A stretch of DNA of 64,000 nt from Streptomyces sp. NBC_00376 (GTDB taxonomy: Bacteria; Actinomycetota; Actinomycetes; Streptomycetales; Streptomycetaceae), in the NCBI RefSeq assembly GCF_036077095.1, contig NZ_CP107960.1, positions 6,386,001-6,450,000 of the forward strand, in the 5' to 3' direction. The notes below the pieces were generated by a model that was not told the origin of the DNA, did not search any database, and saw only the letters and a list, made by a program, of their open reading frames with translations. The first letter of the stretch is position 1. The number at the start of each line of letters is the position of its first letter. Made by a program: the position numbers and the translations under genes. Below are positions 54,766 to 63,570 of this stretch, piece after piece.

Positions 54766-54990
54766 CTTCCTCCGGCGGACGTTTTCCACTTCCGTCGGAG
54801 GGACGAGGGCCTCATCGGCTCCCGCGGTACCACCCTCCTTGACCCCGGGCGTGCGCCCGTGGCCCCCTCATTGGGGCGCGATGCCGGTTCTACTTGCCCT
54901 GCGGCGTTCTTCCGGCAGCTCCGGGTGATCTTCACGACGCGCTCGCCCCCGGGCTTCCACCGTCCCCGGGTCGCTCCTGGCTGCGTACGA
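54766..54990 (-). ncRNA. ileS T-box riboswitch, translational type
   Basis: The T-box core gggtggtaccgcggg is read at 54820-54835 on the minus strand. An Ile ATC triplet in gaagATCaccc (54927-54929) is the probable specifier. In one state GGAGGG (54833-54838) pairs with CCCTCC (54797-54802). In the other, CCTCCG...CGGA (54791-54801) pairs with TCCG...CGGAGG (54769-54779), an 11-position stem with one mismatch that hides the ileS SD. The two helices share bases and exclude each other, so uncharged tRNA-Ile should expose the SD. The 5' boundary is approximate. Confidence 0.93.
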
Positions 54991-55298
54991 CGCTACTCGT
55001 CCCATCCACGCCTCTCGCTGAGGCCAGTGTACGGGCCCGTACGGGGGACGGCCGACCGGTTTAACGCGGAGGGCGGGGCGTGACCCGAATGGCCAGACGG
55101 AGGCTTACGGCCTCCGGGCGGGCGGCCCGGAGGCGGATTACCCGGCCGTGAGCTGGGCACAACGGATGCAGGCAGGTCCGGAACCGGACGCGGGAAGGAG
55201 CGATTCGGCGGCGTGCCCCGTTGCCGCGGTGCTGGGGTCGATTTATCGTCCCAGCACGATTCGCGTGCAAGATCACAATATGTGAAGGGGCCGCGGCC
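54991..55298. other. intergenic region between the ileS leader and the DksA-like gene
   Basis: No gene is seen. The first part contains the ileS promoter and 5' leader. An inverted repeat of aggctta...cggcctccgggcgggcggcccggaggc type lies at about 55099-55134 (ggcctccgggc / gcccggaggc arms). The remaining sequence leads to the gaagggg RBS near 55284. Confidence 0.5.
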
Positions 55299-56066
55299 AT
55301 GGTGGCGAAGAAGACCGCCGCAAAGAAGACGGCATCAGCCGGATCCACGGGCGCGGCAGCCGGAGAGACGGGTGGCGACGCGGGAATGGAGACCGTCCCG
55401 GAGGCCGGTGCGGCCGGGACCGCGGTGAAGAAGGCCGCCGCGAAGAAGACCGCGGCGAAGGAGCCCGCCGCCAAGAAGGCACCTGCGAGGAAGAGCGCAG
55501 CCAGGAAGGCTTCGAAGAAGGCCGCGTCCGCGGCCGAGGTGGCGGCCGAGGCCGCCGGGAAGACAGGAGCCCACACGGTGGTAGCCAAGAAGAGCGCGGC
55601 CCGGACCCGCACGGCCGGCACGGGCGCGGCGCCCCTGCCCTCGGCCGGCGGGGGAGTCACGACGGCCCCCGGCGAGCTGGCGGTCCGTCCGGGCGAGGAC
55701 CCCTGGACGCCGGAGGAGGTCGCCGACGCGCGGGCCGAGCTGAGCAGCGAGACCATGCGGCTGCGCAGCGAGCTGGAGGCCGCGAGCGCCGCGCTCGCCG
55801 GGCTGATGCGCGACTCCGGCGACGGCGCGGGTGACGACGAGGCGGACACGGGCACCAAGAACATCACCCGCGAGCACGAGATGTCGCTCGCCGCCAACGC
55901 CCAGGAGATGCTGGACCAGACCGAGCGGGCGCTGGCCAGGCTCGACGCCGGGACGTACGGACTGTGCGAGATCTGCGGCAATCCGATCGGCAAGGCGCGG
56001 ATGCAGGCGTTCCCGCGCGCCACGCTCTGTGTCGAGGACAAACAGAAGCAGGAGCGACGAGGCTGA
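55299..56066 (+). CDS. DksA/TraR-type zinc-finger protein with a histone-like Lys/Ala-rich N-terminus
   Basis: A 255-aa protein. Residues 1 to ~110 are Lys/Ala-rich (KKTAAKKTA, KKAPARKSAARKASKK) like histone H1 tails, giving a likely DNA- or RNA-binding extension. The C-terminal part is a DksA/TraR-type coiled coil plus zinc finger: Cys223 and Cys226 (CEIC), then Cys244, but the fourth ligand position is Asp247 (CVED) instead of Cys. DksA-like proteins modulate RNA polymerase, often with ppGpp. ATG at 55299 with a gaagggg RBS; an in-frame ATG at 55221 lacks support. Role inferred from the family. Confidence 0.88.
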   Translation: MVAKKTAAKKTASAGSTGAAAGETGGDAGMETVPEAGAAGTAVKKAAAKKTAAKEPAAKKAPARKSAARKASKKAASAAEVAAEAAGKTGAHTVVAKKSAARTRTAGTGAAPLPSAGGGVTTAPGELAVRPGEDPWTPEEVADARAELSSETMRLRSELEAASAALAGLMRDSGDGAGDDEADTGTKNITREHEMSLAANAQEMLDQTERALARLDAGTYGLCEICGNPIGKARMQAFPRATLCVEDKQKQERRG

Positions 56067-56124
56067 TCCCCGGCGGTGTGTCGTACCCTCGTCCTCAGTC
56101 AGGAACCTAGGTTGAGGGATTCAC

Positions 56125-56727
56125 GTGGCAGAGGCGGAGCGCATCATCGGTACGCCGGACATCCCCGATGCTGAGGGGGCCGAAGGGGACGAGACCGCGG
56201 ACCGGGCCGACGACCGGGGCGGGGAGACCGCCCCGAACAGGGGCAGGCGGAAGGTCGCGGTGCTCTTCGTCGTGGCCGTGTTCGCCTACCTCATCGACCT
56301 GATCAGCAAGATGATCGTGGTCGCGAAGCTGGAGCACCACGAACCGATCGAGCTCATCGGGGACTGGCTGCAGCTCAGCGCGATCCGCAACGCCGGTGCC
56401 GCGTTCGGTATCGGTGAGGCGTTCACCATCATCTTCACGTTCATCGCGGCGACCGTCATCGTGGTGATCGCCCGGCTCGCGCGCAAGCTCTACAGTCTGC
56501 CGTGGGCCATCGCGCTCGGCCTGCTGCTCGGCGGTGCGCTCGGCAACCTCACCGACCGCATCTTCCGCGCCCCCGGCGTCTTCGAGGGCGCGGTGGTCGA
56601 CTTCATCGCCCCCGCCCACTTCGCCGTTTTCAACCTCGCCGACTCCGCGATCGTCTGCGGCGGCATCCTGATCGTGATCCTTTCCTTCAAGGGCCTGGAC
56701 CCCGACGGCACCGTGCACAAGGACTGA
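56125..56727 (+). CDS. lspA: lipoprotein signal peptidase
   Basis: Signal peptidase II, 200 aa, cleaves prolipoprotein signal peptides in the membrane. Four helices are visible. The catalytic Asp residues are in [14 protein letters not shown] and [17 protein letters not shown] is the conserved loop. An acidic cytoplasmic extension of about 45 residues precedes the first helix. GTG at 56125. It is 24 bases before the pseudouridine synthase gene. Confidence 0.95.
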   Translation: MAEAERIIGTPDIPDAEGAEGDETADRADDRGGETAPNRGRRKVAVLFVVAVFAYLIDLISKMIVVAKLEHHEPIELIGDWLQLSAIRNAGAAFGIGEAFTIIFTFIAATVIVVIARLARKLYSLPWAIALGLLLGGALGNLTDRIFRAPGVFEGAVVDFIAPAHFAVFNLADSAIVCGGILIVILSFKGLDPDGTVHKD

Positions 56728-56750
56728 CGGGCGCAAGGCATACTCGACAG

Positions 56751-57692
56751 GTGAGTACGTATCCCGAGGTCCGCACCCTGCCCGTACCCGACGGTCTGGA
56801 GGGCGAGCGTGTCGACGCCGCCATCTCCCGGATGTTCGGTTTCTCCCGCACCAAGGCCGCCGAGCTGGCGGCCGCCGGGAAGGTGCAGGTGGACGGCTCG
56901 GTGGTCGGGAAGTCCGAGCGGGTCCAGGGCGGCGCCTGGCTGGAAGTGGAGATGCCGCAGGCTCCCGCTCCGGTGCAGATCGTCGCCGAGCCCGTCGAGG
57001 GCATGGAGATCGTGCACGACGACGACGACATCGTCGTGATCGTGAAGCCGGTCGGCGTCGCCGCCCACCCCAGCCCCGGCTGGACCGGCACGACCGTCAT
57101 CGGCGGTCTGGCCGCGGCCGGGTACCGGATCTCGACGTCCGGCGCCGCCGAGCGCCAGGGCATCGTCCACCGCCTCGACGTCGGCACCTCCGGCCTGATG
57201 GTCGTCGCCAAGTCCGAGCGGGCCTACACCCTGCTGAAGGCGCAGTTCCGCGACCGGGTCGTGGAGAAGAAGTACAACGCGCTGGTGCAGGGCCACCCGG
57301 ACCCGATGAGCGGCACCATCGACGCCCCCATCGGGCGCCACCCCAACCACGACTACAAGTGGGCCGTCACCGCCGAGGGCAAGCCCTCCGTGACGCACTA
57401 CGACCTCATCGAGGCCTACCGCTCCGCCAGCCTCCTGGACATCAAGCTGGAGACGGGCCGTACGCACCAGATCCGGGTGCACATGTCCGCCCACCGCCAC
57501 CCCTGCGTCGGTGACCTCACCTACGGCGCCGACCCGACGATGGCCAAGCGCCTGGGCCTGACCCGGCAGTGGCTGCACGCCGTCCGGCTCGGCTTCGAGC
57601 ACCCGTCCGACGGCAGCTGGGTGGAGTTCACCAGCAGCTACCCGGACGACCTCCAGCAGGCCCTGGACAAGATCGCGGCGGAGAGCGAATGA
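56751..57692 (+). CDS. RluA/RluD-family pseudouridine synthase
   Basis: A 313-aa 23S rRNA pseudouridine synthase of the RluD type (targets 1911/1915/1917 in E. coli; target here inferred). An N-terminal S4 domain ([29 protein letters not shown]) precedes the catalytic domain with [15 protein letters not shown], the Asp nucleophile in HRLD, and [10 protein letters not shown]. The GTG at 56751 follows a CATACT -10-like sequence by six bases and lacks an SD, so it may be leaderless. lspA-rluD adjacency is widespread. Confidence 0.93.
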   Translation: MSTYPEVRTLPVPDGLEGERVDAAISRMFGFSRTKAAELAAAGKVQVDGSVVGKSERVQGGAWLEVEMPQAPAPVQIVAEPVEGMEIVHDDDDIVVIVKPVGVAAHPSPGWTGTTVIGGLAAAGYRISTSGAAERQGIVHRLDVGTSGLMVVAKSERAYTLLKAQFRDRVVEKKYNALVQGHPDPMSGTIDAPIGRHPNHDYKWAVTAEGKPSVTHYDLIEAYRSASLLDIKLETGRTHQIRVHMSAHRHPCVGDLTYGADPTMAKRLGLTRQWLHAVRLGFEHPSDGSWVEFTSSYPDDLQQALDKIAAESE

Positions 57693-58171
57693 CCGGCACG
57701 CCCGCCCTGTACACCACGCGTAGCGCCGTCGGTGAGCAGGACCTCGCGGCCTGTTTCCTGGTCCGCAAGGACGTCTTCGTCGGCGAGCAGGACGTGCCCG
57801 AGGAGATCGAGTACGACGAGTACGACGCGGTCGCCCTGCATGTGATCGCCCTCGCGGCGGACGGCTCGGCGCTGGGCACCGGGCGGCTGCTGCACGGCCC
57901 GGCTGCCGCCGCGAAGACCGGCGGCGACCCGGCCGTCGGCTCGCTCGGCAGGCTCGCGGTGACCAGGGCGGCACGCGGCCTCGGGGTCGGTGCCGCACTG
58001 GTCCGGGCCATCGAGGACGCGGCCCGTGAGCTCGGTCTGGCCGCCGTCGACCTGCACGCCCAGACCCATGCGCTCGGCTTCTACGAACGCCTCGGCTATG
58101 AGGCGTACGGCCCCGAGTTCCCGGACGCGGGCATCCCCCATCGGGCGATGCGCCGCACCCTGCGGGACTGA
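57689..58171 (+). CDS. GNAT-family N-acetyltransferase
   Basis: A 160-aa GNAT enzyme, ElaA-like. [18 protein letters not shown] is the N-terminal acceptor side; [19 protein letters not shown] contains the acetyl-CoA pyrophosphate loop [21 protein letters not shown] is the C-terminal motif B. Substrate unknown. The ATG overlaps the rluD-type stop (ATGA), so the two are translationally coupled. Confidence 0.9.
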   Translation: MTGTPALYTTRSAVGEQDLAACFLVRKDVFVGEQDVPEEIEYDEYDAVALHVIALAADGSALGTGRLLHGPAAAAKTGGDPAVGSLGRLAVTRAARGLGVGAALVRAIEDAARELGLAAVDLHAQTHALGFYERLGYEAYGPEFPDAGIPHRAMRRTLRD

Positions 58172-58190
58172 GGCGCCGGGGAAGCCGGCC

Positions 58191-60506
58191 TTACTCCGGC
58201 ATCCCCCACCGGGTCCAGGCGCCGTTCGACGGCACATCGCGCGGGGCCGCGTGCGGGCGGGGAGCGCCCTGCGGAGTGATCACCGCCGTGGCGCCGCGGG
58301 GCAGGGCGAGCGTGATCCGGCCCGGTCCGGTCTCCCGCCAGTGCAGCGGGCGCCCGTGCGCGTCCCGTACCTCGATCCGGCCCCTGACCGAGTGCTCCAG
58401 GGTCAGCGGCGCGCCCGCCTCGCTGTGCACCCGTACCCAGCGCGTGGCACCGCCCGAGCGGTCCGCGTCCACCAGGAAGGCGCCCTGGGTCCGCAGGGAC
58501 GCGATCGAGGCGTCCGCCCAGCGCTCCGAGACGGACGGGAAGACCTTCACCACCCCCTCGTGCCCCTGCACCACCATGTCGAGCATCGACTGGGCGGCGG
58601 ACAGCGGGCTCTCCAGGGCGAGGTTCCTGCCCTCCCGGTACATCGTGTTGACCGTCATCGTGCAGTCCGCGACCACGTTCAGATCGGTGAAGAAGGTCAG
58701 GAAGTCGAGGGCCTTCTCCGGCTCGTCCATCACCGAGTACATGGACGAGGCGGTGGCGTAGCTGTAGCCGTGCCACAGCTCCTGCATGGAGACCCAGTGG
58801 TCCATGGAGCGCCGCATCACCTCGCGGTCCCGGGACCGGTCCCAGTTCCGTTCGCGCAGCGGGTACAGCCACAGCAGGTGCGAGTGGTGCCGGTGCGAGC
58901 CGGCCAGCGGGACGTCCTTGCCGATCATGACGCCGGCCGCCGGGTCCTCGGCGTACGGGGCCAGGCGCCGCTCGATGTCCTGCCAGCGCTTCAGCCTGGG
59001 ATCGCCGTTGCGCAGCAGCTCCGCCGACGCGATCAGGGTACGCACTCCCCAGCGGATCAGCGAGAGGTCGTAGGTGCAGTCCACGGCGTTCGCATACTCG
59101 GGGGAGCGGGTCTCCGGGAGGTGCAGCAGGCCGTCCGGGCCCTCGTGGAGGAAGCGCGCGTAGAAGTTGACGGCCTTCGCGAGGATCGGGTGCACCACGT
59201 CGCGCAGCACCGACAGGTCCATCGAGTGCCGGTAGGACTGCCAGACGTTGTGCAGGGCCCAGGTGAGGTTGCCGAAGTTGTCGGAGACATGGGACGAGCC
59301 GGGGGCGCCGACGTCATAGGTGTCGCCCGCGCGCAGCTGCCAATCGGAGGGGTGGCCCAGGGCGTAGCTCTCGCCGTCGCGGTAATCGGCCGGGACCGAG
59401 GCGGGGAGGTTGTGCTCGAAGCGGCGGAACGCGCCCGTCACCGAGTCGAGTTCGGGGTGGTTGGAGCCGTGGACGGGGGCCATGCCGATCTGGACGTTGA
59501 GGTTCCACCAGACCGCCGTCCAGTTGTTGCCGACCTCGGGGAACCACGGGCCCCATTCGGAGATCGTCGGGCCGTCGGCCCTGGTCGACGCGGCGAGCTT
59601 GTAGAGCTGGACGAGGTAGAAGCTCTGTAGCCGCTTGTCCGGTACGGAGAGGAAGCTGCGCCGGTAGTACGCGTGCCACCAGCGGCGGTGACGGTCCACC
59701 AGCCGGTCCGGCTCGGCGGCCAGGGTGCGGTCCACGGCCCGCAGCGCCTCGGCCGTCGCCTCGGACACCTGGCCGGGGAAGCGGTACACGAGGTGGGCGG
59801 CGAGCAGCCGGCCGGTGCCCTCGCGCCGTTCGCGCCAGGCCGTGGTCCAGCCGCCGCCGGCCAGCAGCGGCTGCTCGGCGAAGCCGTCACCGGTCCGGGG
59901 CTCCGGATTGGGCGTGTAGTCCTCGGGCCTGCCGCTGGTACGGGTGGTGGCGGCCCGCAGCCAGTGGAAGGTCCAGGCCGCGGACTCCTCGCCGGGGGTG
60001 GGGCGGGTGGAGACCAGCAGCGCGCCGGTGTCGTTCTGGACCAGGGCGGAGAAGGCCAGCGAGCCCCGGGTGGTGGTGACGGTGCCGCGCAGCTCGGCGT
60101 CGTACAGGTCCAGGGTCCAGTCGACGGCGGTGATCTCCCCGGCGAGGGTCAGGGTGAAGTACCCGATGGGGAGGCGGGAGTAGCCGATGCCGCCGCGCCA
60201 CTGGCCGCGCTGGTCCTGCACCTGGCTGTGACTGGTCATCAGCTTCAGCGTGTTCGCGGTCGTTCCGGCGTACAGCTGGGCGCCGAGGTGTCCGTTGGCG
60301 AGGAACGGCGCCTCCTGCCAGCCGGTGGGGAGGGTGCGCCAGGTCATGGCGGCGTCGCGGACGGTCTTCTCGTGGATGTCGATGGATCGGTGCTCCGTCG
60401 GTACGGGGCCGGCCGCCGCCCATGCGGTACGGGAGCCGGCCAGCCAGAGCGCGGATGTTCCGGCAGTGGCGGTGGAGACGAAATGCCTTCGGGAGAACGC
60501 GGTCAC
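58191..60506 (-). CDS. Tat-exported GH95-like glycoside hydrolase
   Basis: A 771-aa secreted enzyme. The N-terminus has a twin-arginine signal (SRRHFVSTATAG...AWAAAG). The central catalytic region is an (alpha/alpha)6 barrel with HRHHSHLLWLYP, a motif of GH95-type glycosidases (alpha-L-fucosidase/alpha-L-galactosidase), and segments GIGYSRLPIGYFTL, NNWTAVWWNLNVQIG and HGYSYATASSMYSV. A beta-sandwich lies at the C-terminus. Exact sugar specificity is inferred. The GTG at 60506 has an aggaga RBS; an ATG at 60527 is an alternative. Convergent with the acetyltransferase gene. Confidence 0.8.
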   Translation of the reverse strand: MTAFSRRHFVSTATAGTSALWLAGSRTAWAAAGPVPTEHRSIDIHEKTVRDAAMTWRTLPTGWQEAPFLANGHLGAQLYAGTTANTLKLMTSHSQVQDQRGQWRGGIGYSRLPIGYFTLTLAGEITAVDWTLDLYDAELRGTVTTTRGSLAFSALVQNDTGALLVSTRPTPGEESAAWTFHWLRAATTRTSGRPEDYTPNPEPRTGDGFAEQPLLAGGGWTTAWRERREGTGRLLAAHLVYRFPGQVSEATAEALRAVDRTLAAEPDRLVDRHRRWWHAYYRRSFLSVPDKRLQSFYLVQLYKLAASTRADGPTISEWGPWFPEVGNNWTAVWWNLNVQIGMAPVHGSNHPELDSVTGAFRRFEHNLPASVPADYRDGESYALGHPSDWQLRAGDTYDVGAPGSSHVSDNFGNLTWALHNVWQSYRHSMDLSVLRDVVHPILAKAVNFYARFLHEGPDGLLHLPETRSPEYANAVDCTYDLSLIRWGVRTLIASAELLRNGDPRLKRWQDIERRLAPYAEDPAAGVMIGKDVPLAGSHRHHSHLLWLYPLRERNWDRSRDREVMRRSMDHWVSMQELWHGYSYATASSMYSVMDEPEKALDFLTFFTDLNVVADCTMTVNTMYREGRNLALESPLSAAQSMLDMVVQGHEGVVKVFPSVSERWADASIASLRTQGAFLVDADRSGGATRWVRVHSEAGAPLTLEHSVRGRIEVRDAHGRPLHWRETGPGRITLALPRGATAVITPQGAPRPHAAPRDVPSNGAWTRWGMPE

Positions 60507-60708
60507 GTGGCCTCTCCTGCCAGTCATGTACGTGGTGGGAGTTCCTGTCCTTGAATCACGCACGCCGCATACTGCCCGCCCCGAGGAGGCAGGGGAAGGG
60601 GTTCGACCGCAGATACACCGTGGATACATCGGAGGAATGTCGGTCGCAGGAGTAGGAATCAGGGGGTGTTGTCTGGATTGCTGGCCTTGCGTGACAGGCT
60701 TTGACCCC

Positions 60709-60752
60709 GGATCCGCCGATCACAGAGGTCGGATCCGCCGATCGCGGAGGTC
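60709..60752 (+). repeat. 22-nt tandem repeat upstream of the antiporter
   Basis: Two adjacent 22-nt copies (60709-60730 and 60731-60752, ggatccgccgatc...gaggtc) differ at two positions. Position 27-70 bases before the GTG puts them in the probable promoter or leader. No other clear element is seen in the 273-bp gap before the antiporter gene. Confidence 0.75.
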
Positions 60753-60779
60753 GGCACCCCGTGCTCCGGAAGGCATCCC

Positions 60780-62366
60780 GTGGACCAAATGGCACTGCTC
60801 CTCCTGCTGTTGCTCGGGGCTGTGGTCACGGTGCCGCTGGGCGAGCGTCTCGGGCTGCCCGCGCCGGTCCTGATGACGCTCGCCGGGGTCGGCATGGCCT
60901 TCCTCAGCTTCGTACCGAATGTGGACATCCCGCCCGAGATCATCCTTCCGGCGTTGCTGCCGCCACTTCTCTACGCCTCCGTGCAGCGAACCTCCTGGCG
61001 GCAGTTCGCCGCCAACAAACGACCGATCTTTCTGCTGGCGGTGGCGCTGGTCTTCGTCACGACGGCCGCCGTCGCCGCGGTCGCCAACGCGATCGTCCCC
61101 GGGCTGCCCATCGCCGCGGCCGTGGCGCTCGGGGCGCTCGTCGCCCCGCCCGACCCGGTCGCGGCGACCGCCGTCGCCGGTTCGGTCGGGCTGCCGCGCA
61201 GGCTCGTCTCCATCCTGGAGGGCGAGGGGCTGTTCAACGACGTGACCGCGATCGTGCTCTACCACGTGGCGATCGCCGCCGCGGTGAGCGGGAGCTTCTC
61301 GCTGCCGGAGGCCTTCGGGCTGCTGATCCTCTCCGCTGTGGTGGCCGTGGTGGTGGGCCTGGTGCTCGGCTGGCTCACCATCAAGCTCATGGGCCTGCTC
61401 GGCGACGCCACGCTCCAGGTCGGCCTCACCCTGCTGGTGCCGTTCGTGAGTTACGTGCTCGCGGAGGAGCTGATGGGCTCGGGCGTCCTCGCCGTCCTCA
61501 CCACCGCGCTCTTCCTCGCCGAGCACACCGCCGACGCCGACGACGTCCTCGGCCGGCTCACCGGCCGCAGCTTCTGGGAGATCGTCGACACGCTCGTCAC
61601 CGGGGTCGCCTTCGGGCTGATCGGGCTCGAACTGCACAACGTCTTCGGCACGGCGGACGGGCGCGAACTCAAGCTGCTGGGCTGGGGACTCGCCGTGGTC
61701 GTGGTGGTCGTCGGCGTACGGCTGCTGTATCTGCTGCCCGCCACCTGGCTGGCCAAGCGGCTGCACACCCGGCGCGACGTCAGCGAGGAGATCCCCACCA
61801 GCTGGCGGGAGACCGTCGTCATGTGGTGGGCCGGGATGCGCGGAGTGGCGTCGGTCGCGCTGGCGCTGGCGATCCCGCTGAAGACGGACGACGGGAAGCC
61901 GTTCCCGGGCCGCGACGAGATCGTCTTCATCGCCTTCGCGGTGATCATGGCCACGCTCGTCGTGCAGGGGCTCACCCTGCCGTGGCTGGTCCGCAAGCTC
62001 CGGGTCAAGGCGGACACGGACGCCGAGGAGGCGCTGGAGAAGGACCTCGCGATCCGCGCCGCCAAGGCCGCGAAGCAGCGCCTCAAGGAGATCCAGGAGG
62101 TCGAGGAGTTCCCGGACGAGGTCACCGAGCGGCTCCAGCGGCTGGCGTACGACGTGGGGGCGCGGATCAGTCCCGACATGGTCGACGACGAGCGCCGCGA
62201 GGCGTACGCGAAGCGGGCCGAGCGCTTCAAGGCGGTCAGCCGCGTCCAGCGCGAGATGATGTCGGCCGCCCGCCACGCGGTGCTGTCGGCCCGCAACGAG
62301 ACCGGGGCGGACCCGGAGATCGTCGACCGGGTGCTGCGGCAGTTGGACGTCCGCAGCCTGCGGTGA
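60780..62366 (+). CDS. Na+/H+ antiporter, CPA1 family
   Basis: A 528-aa transporter with about 12 membrane helices in the first ~420 residues. PPDPVAATAVAGSVGLP and EGEGLFNDVTAIVLY are the ion-binding helix motifs of CPA1 NhaP/NHE-type exchangers; MWWAGMRGVASVALALAIP is a conserved Arg helix. A cytoplasmic helical tail of ~110 residues follows (LEKDLAIRAAKAAKQRLKEIQ). Exports Na+ in exchange for H+, giving pH and salt tolerance. GTG at 60780. Confidence 0.93.
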   Translation: MDQMALLLLLLLGAVVTVPLGERLGLPAPVLMTLAGVGMAFLSFVPNVDIPPEIILPALLPPLLYASVQRTSWRQFAANKRPIFLLAVALVFVTTAAVAAVANAIVPGLPIAAAVALGALVAPPDPVAATAVAGSVGLPRRLVSILEGEGLFNDVTAIVLYHVAIAAAVSGSFSLPEAFGLLILSAVVAVVVGLVLGWLTIKLMGLLGDATLQVGLTLLVPFVSYVLAEELMGSGVLAVLTTALFLAEHTADADDVLGRLTGRSFWEIVDTLVTGVAFGLIGLELHNVFGTADGRELKLLGWGLAVVVVVVGVRLLYLLPATWLAKRLHTRRDVSEEIPTSWRETVVMWWAGMRGVASVALALAIPLKTDDGKPFPGRDEIVFIAFAVIMATLVVQGLTLPWLVRKLRVKADTDAEEALEKDLAIRAAKAAKQRLKEIQEVEEFPDEVTERLQRLAYDVGARISPDMVDDERREAYAKRAERFKAVSRVQREMMSAARHAVLSARNETGADPEIVDRVLRQLDVRSLR

Positions 62367-62400
62367 GGCGGTGAGGCGGTGAGGCGGTGAGGCGGTGACC
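62361..62400. repeat. 8-nt microsatellite across the antiporter stop
   Basis: Four exact copies of CGGTGAGG and a fifth ending CGGTGACC. The first copy contains the antiporter stop codon (TGA 62364-62366). It lies 14 bases from the convergent MscS gene's stop. Confidence 0.95.
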
Positions 62401-62414
62401 GGCCCCGGCCCCGG

Positions 62415-63539
62415 TCAGCCGCGTCCCGTGCGCGGGGACCTGTCCCGGTCCGACGGCTTCTCGTGCACGGAGCTGGACGGATGCGGCCACTCGCTCTCCG
62501 GCGGCAGCGCCGCGGCCGCCGTCGCGACCTTCGGCAGCGCGTACGGGTGGTGGTCGCGCAGCCAGCCGATGAGCTGTTCCCGTACGGCACAGCGCACCGT
62601 CCAGATGTCGCCCGCGTCCTTCGCCGTGACCACCGCGCGGACCAGGATCGTCGACGGCGTGGTGTCGGTGACGGCCAGGGACCAGTCACGGCCGTCCCAC
62701 GCGGCGCACTCGCCCAGGATGTCCCGCAGTTGCTCGCGCATCGCCTCGACCGGGGCCGAGTGGTCCAGGTGGAGGAAGACCGAGCCGGTCATCTGCGCGC
62801 CGCCGCGCGACCAGTTCTCGAACGGCTTGCTGGTGAAGTACGAGACCGGCATCGTGATCCGCCGTTCGTCCCAGGTCCGCACCGCGAGGAAGGTCAGCGT
62901 GATCTCCTCGATCGTGCCCCACTCACCGTCCACCACCACGGTGTCACCGATGCGCACCATGTCGCCGAAGGCGATCTGCAGCCCTGCGAAGAGATTGCCG
63001 AGCGTCGACTGGGCGGCCACGCCCGCCACGATGCCGAGCACACCGGCCGAGGCCAGCATCGAGGTGCCGAACGTGCGCATCCCCGGGAACGTCAGCAGCA
63101 TCGCGCCGACGGCGACCGTCGCCACGATCGCGGTGAGCACCCGCTGGATCAGCGTCACCTGGGTACGGACCCGCCGGACGCGCGCCGGATCGGGGGTGCT
63201 CGCGGCGTATCTCGCGTAGAGGGAGTCGACGACGGCCGTCGCGATCCGCACCACCAGCCAGGCCGAGGCCCCGATCAGTACCAGCGACAGGGTCTGGCCG
63301 ATCCCGGTCCGGTGGGCGGTGACCGCTTCGAGCCGGCTGTGGGTGTACGAGCCCAGCAGCAGCGCCGTGCCCAGCGTCAGCTGGAGCGGTATTCGGCAGT
63401 GCCGCAACAGCCCCCACAGCGGGGTGTCGTGGTGCCGGCCGTCGGCCCGTCTGAGCAGCAGATCGACCAGCCAGCCGACCAGCAGTGTGATCACGACCGA
63501 GCCGCCGACGACGATCAGTGGGCGCAGCAGGTTCTCCAT
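62415..63539 (-). CDS. MscS-family mechanosensitive channel
   Basis: A 374-aa channel protein. Four N-terminal helices lead to the pore-lining helix and beta-domain hallmark: GVLGIVAGVAAQSTLGNLFAGLQIAF and GDMVRIGDTVVVDGEWGTIEEITLTFLAVRTWDERRITMP in outline, followed by a C-terminal alpha/beta domain and a polar tail. It releases solutes on hypo-osmotic shock. The ATG at 63539 follows a ggggg run with poor spacing. Convergent with the antiporter gene, so two ion/osmotic functions are neighbours. Confidence 0.94.
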   Translation of the reverse strand: MENLLRPLIVVGGSVVITLLVGWLVDLLLRRADGRHHDTPLWGLLRHCRIPLQLTLGTALLLGSYTHSRLEAVTAHRTGIGQTLSLVLIGASAWLVVRIATAVVDSLYARYAASTPDPARVRRVRTQVTLIQRVLTAIVATVAVGAMLLTFPGMRTFGTSMLASAGVLGIVAGVAAQSTLGNLFAGLQIAFGDMVRIGDTVVVDGEWGTIEEITLTFLAVRTWDERRITMPVSYFTSKPFENWSRGGAQMTGSVFLHLDHSAPVEAMREQLRDILGECAAWDGRDWSLAVTDTTPSTILVRAVVTAKDAGDIWTVRCAVREQLIGWLRDHHPYALPKVATAAAALPPESEWPHPSSSVHEKPSDRDRSPRTGRG

Positions 63540-63570
63540 GCCCCCGACCGTAGCTGGCACCATGGGACTC

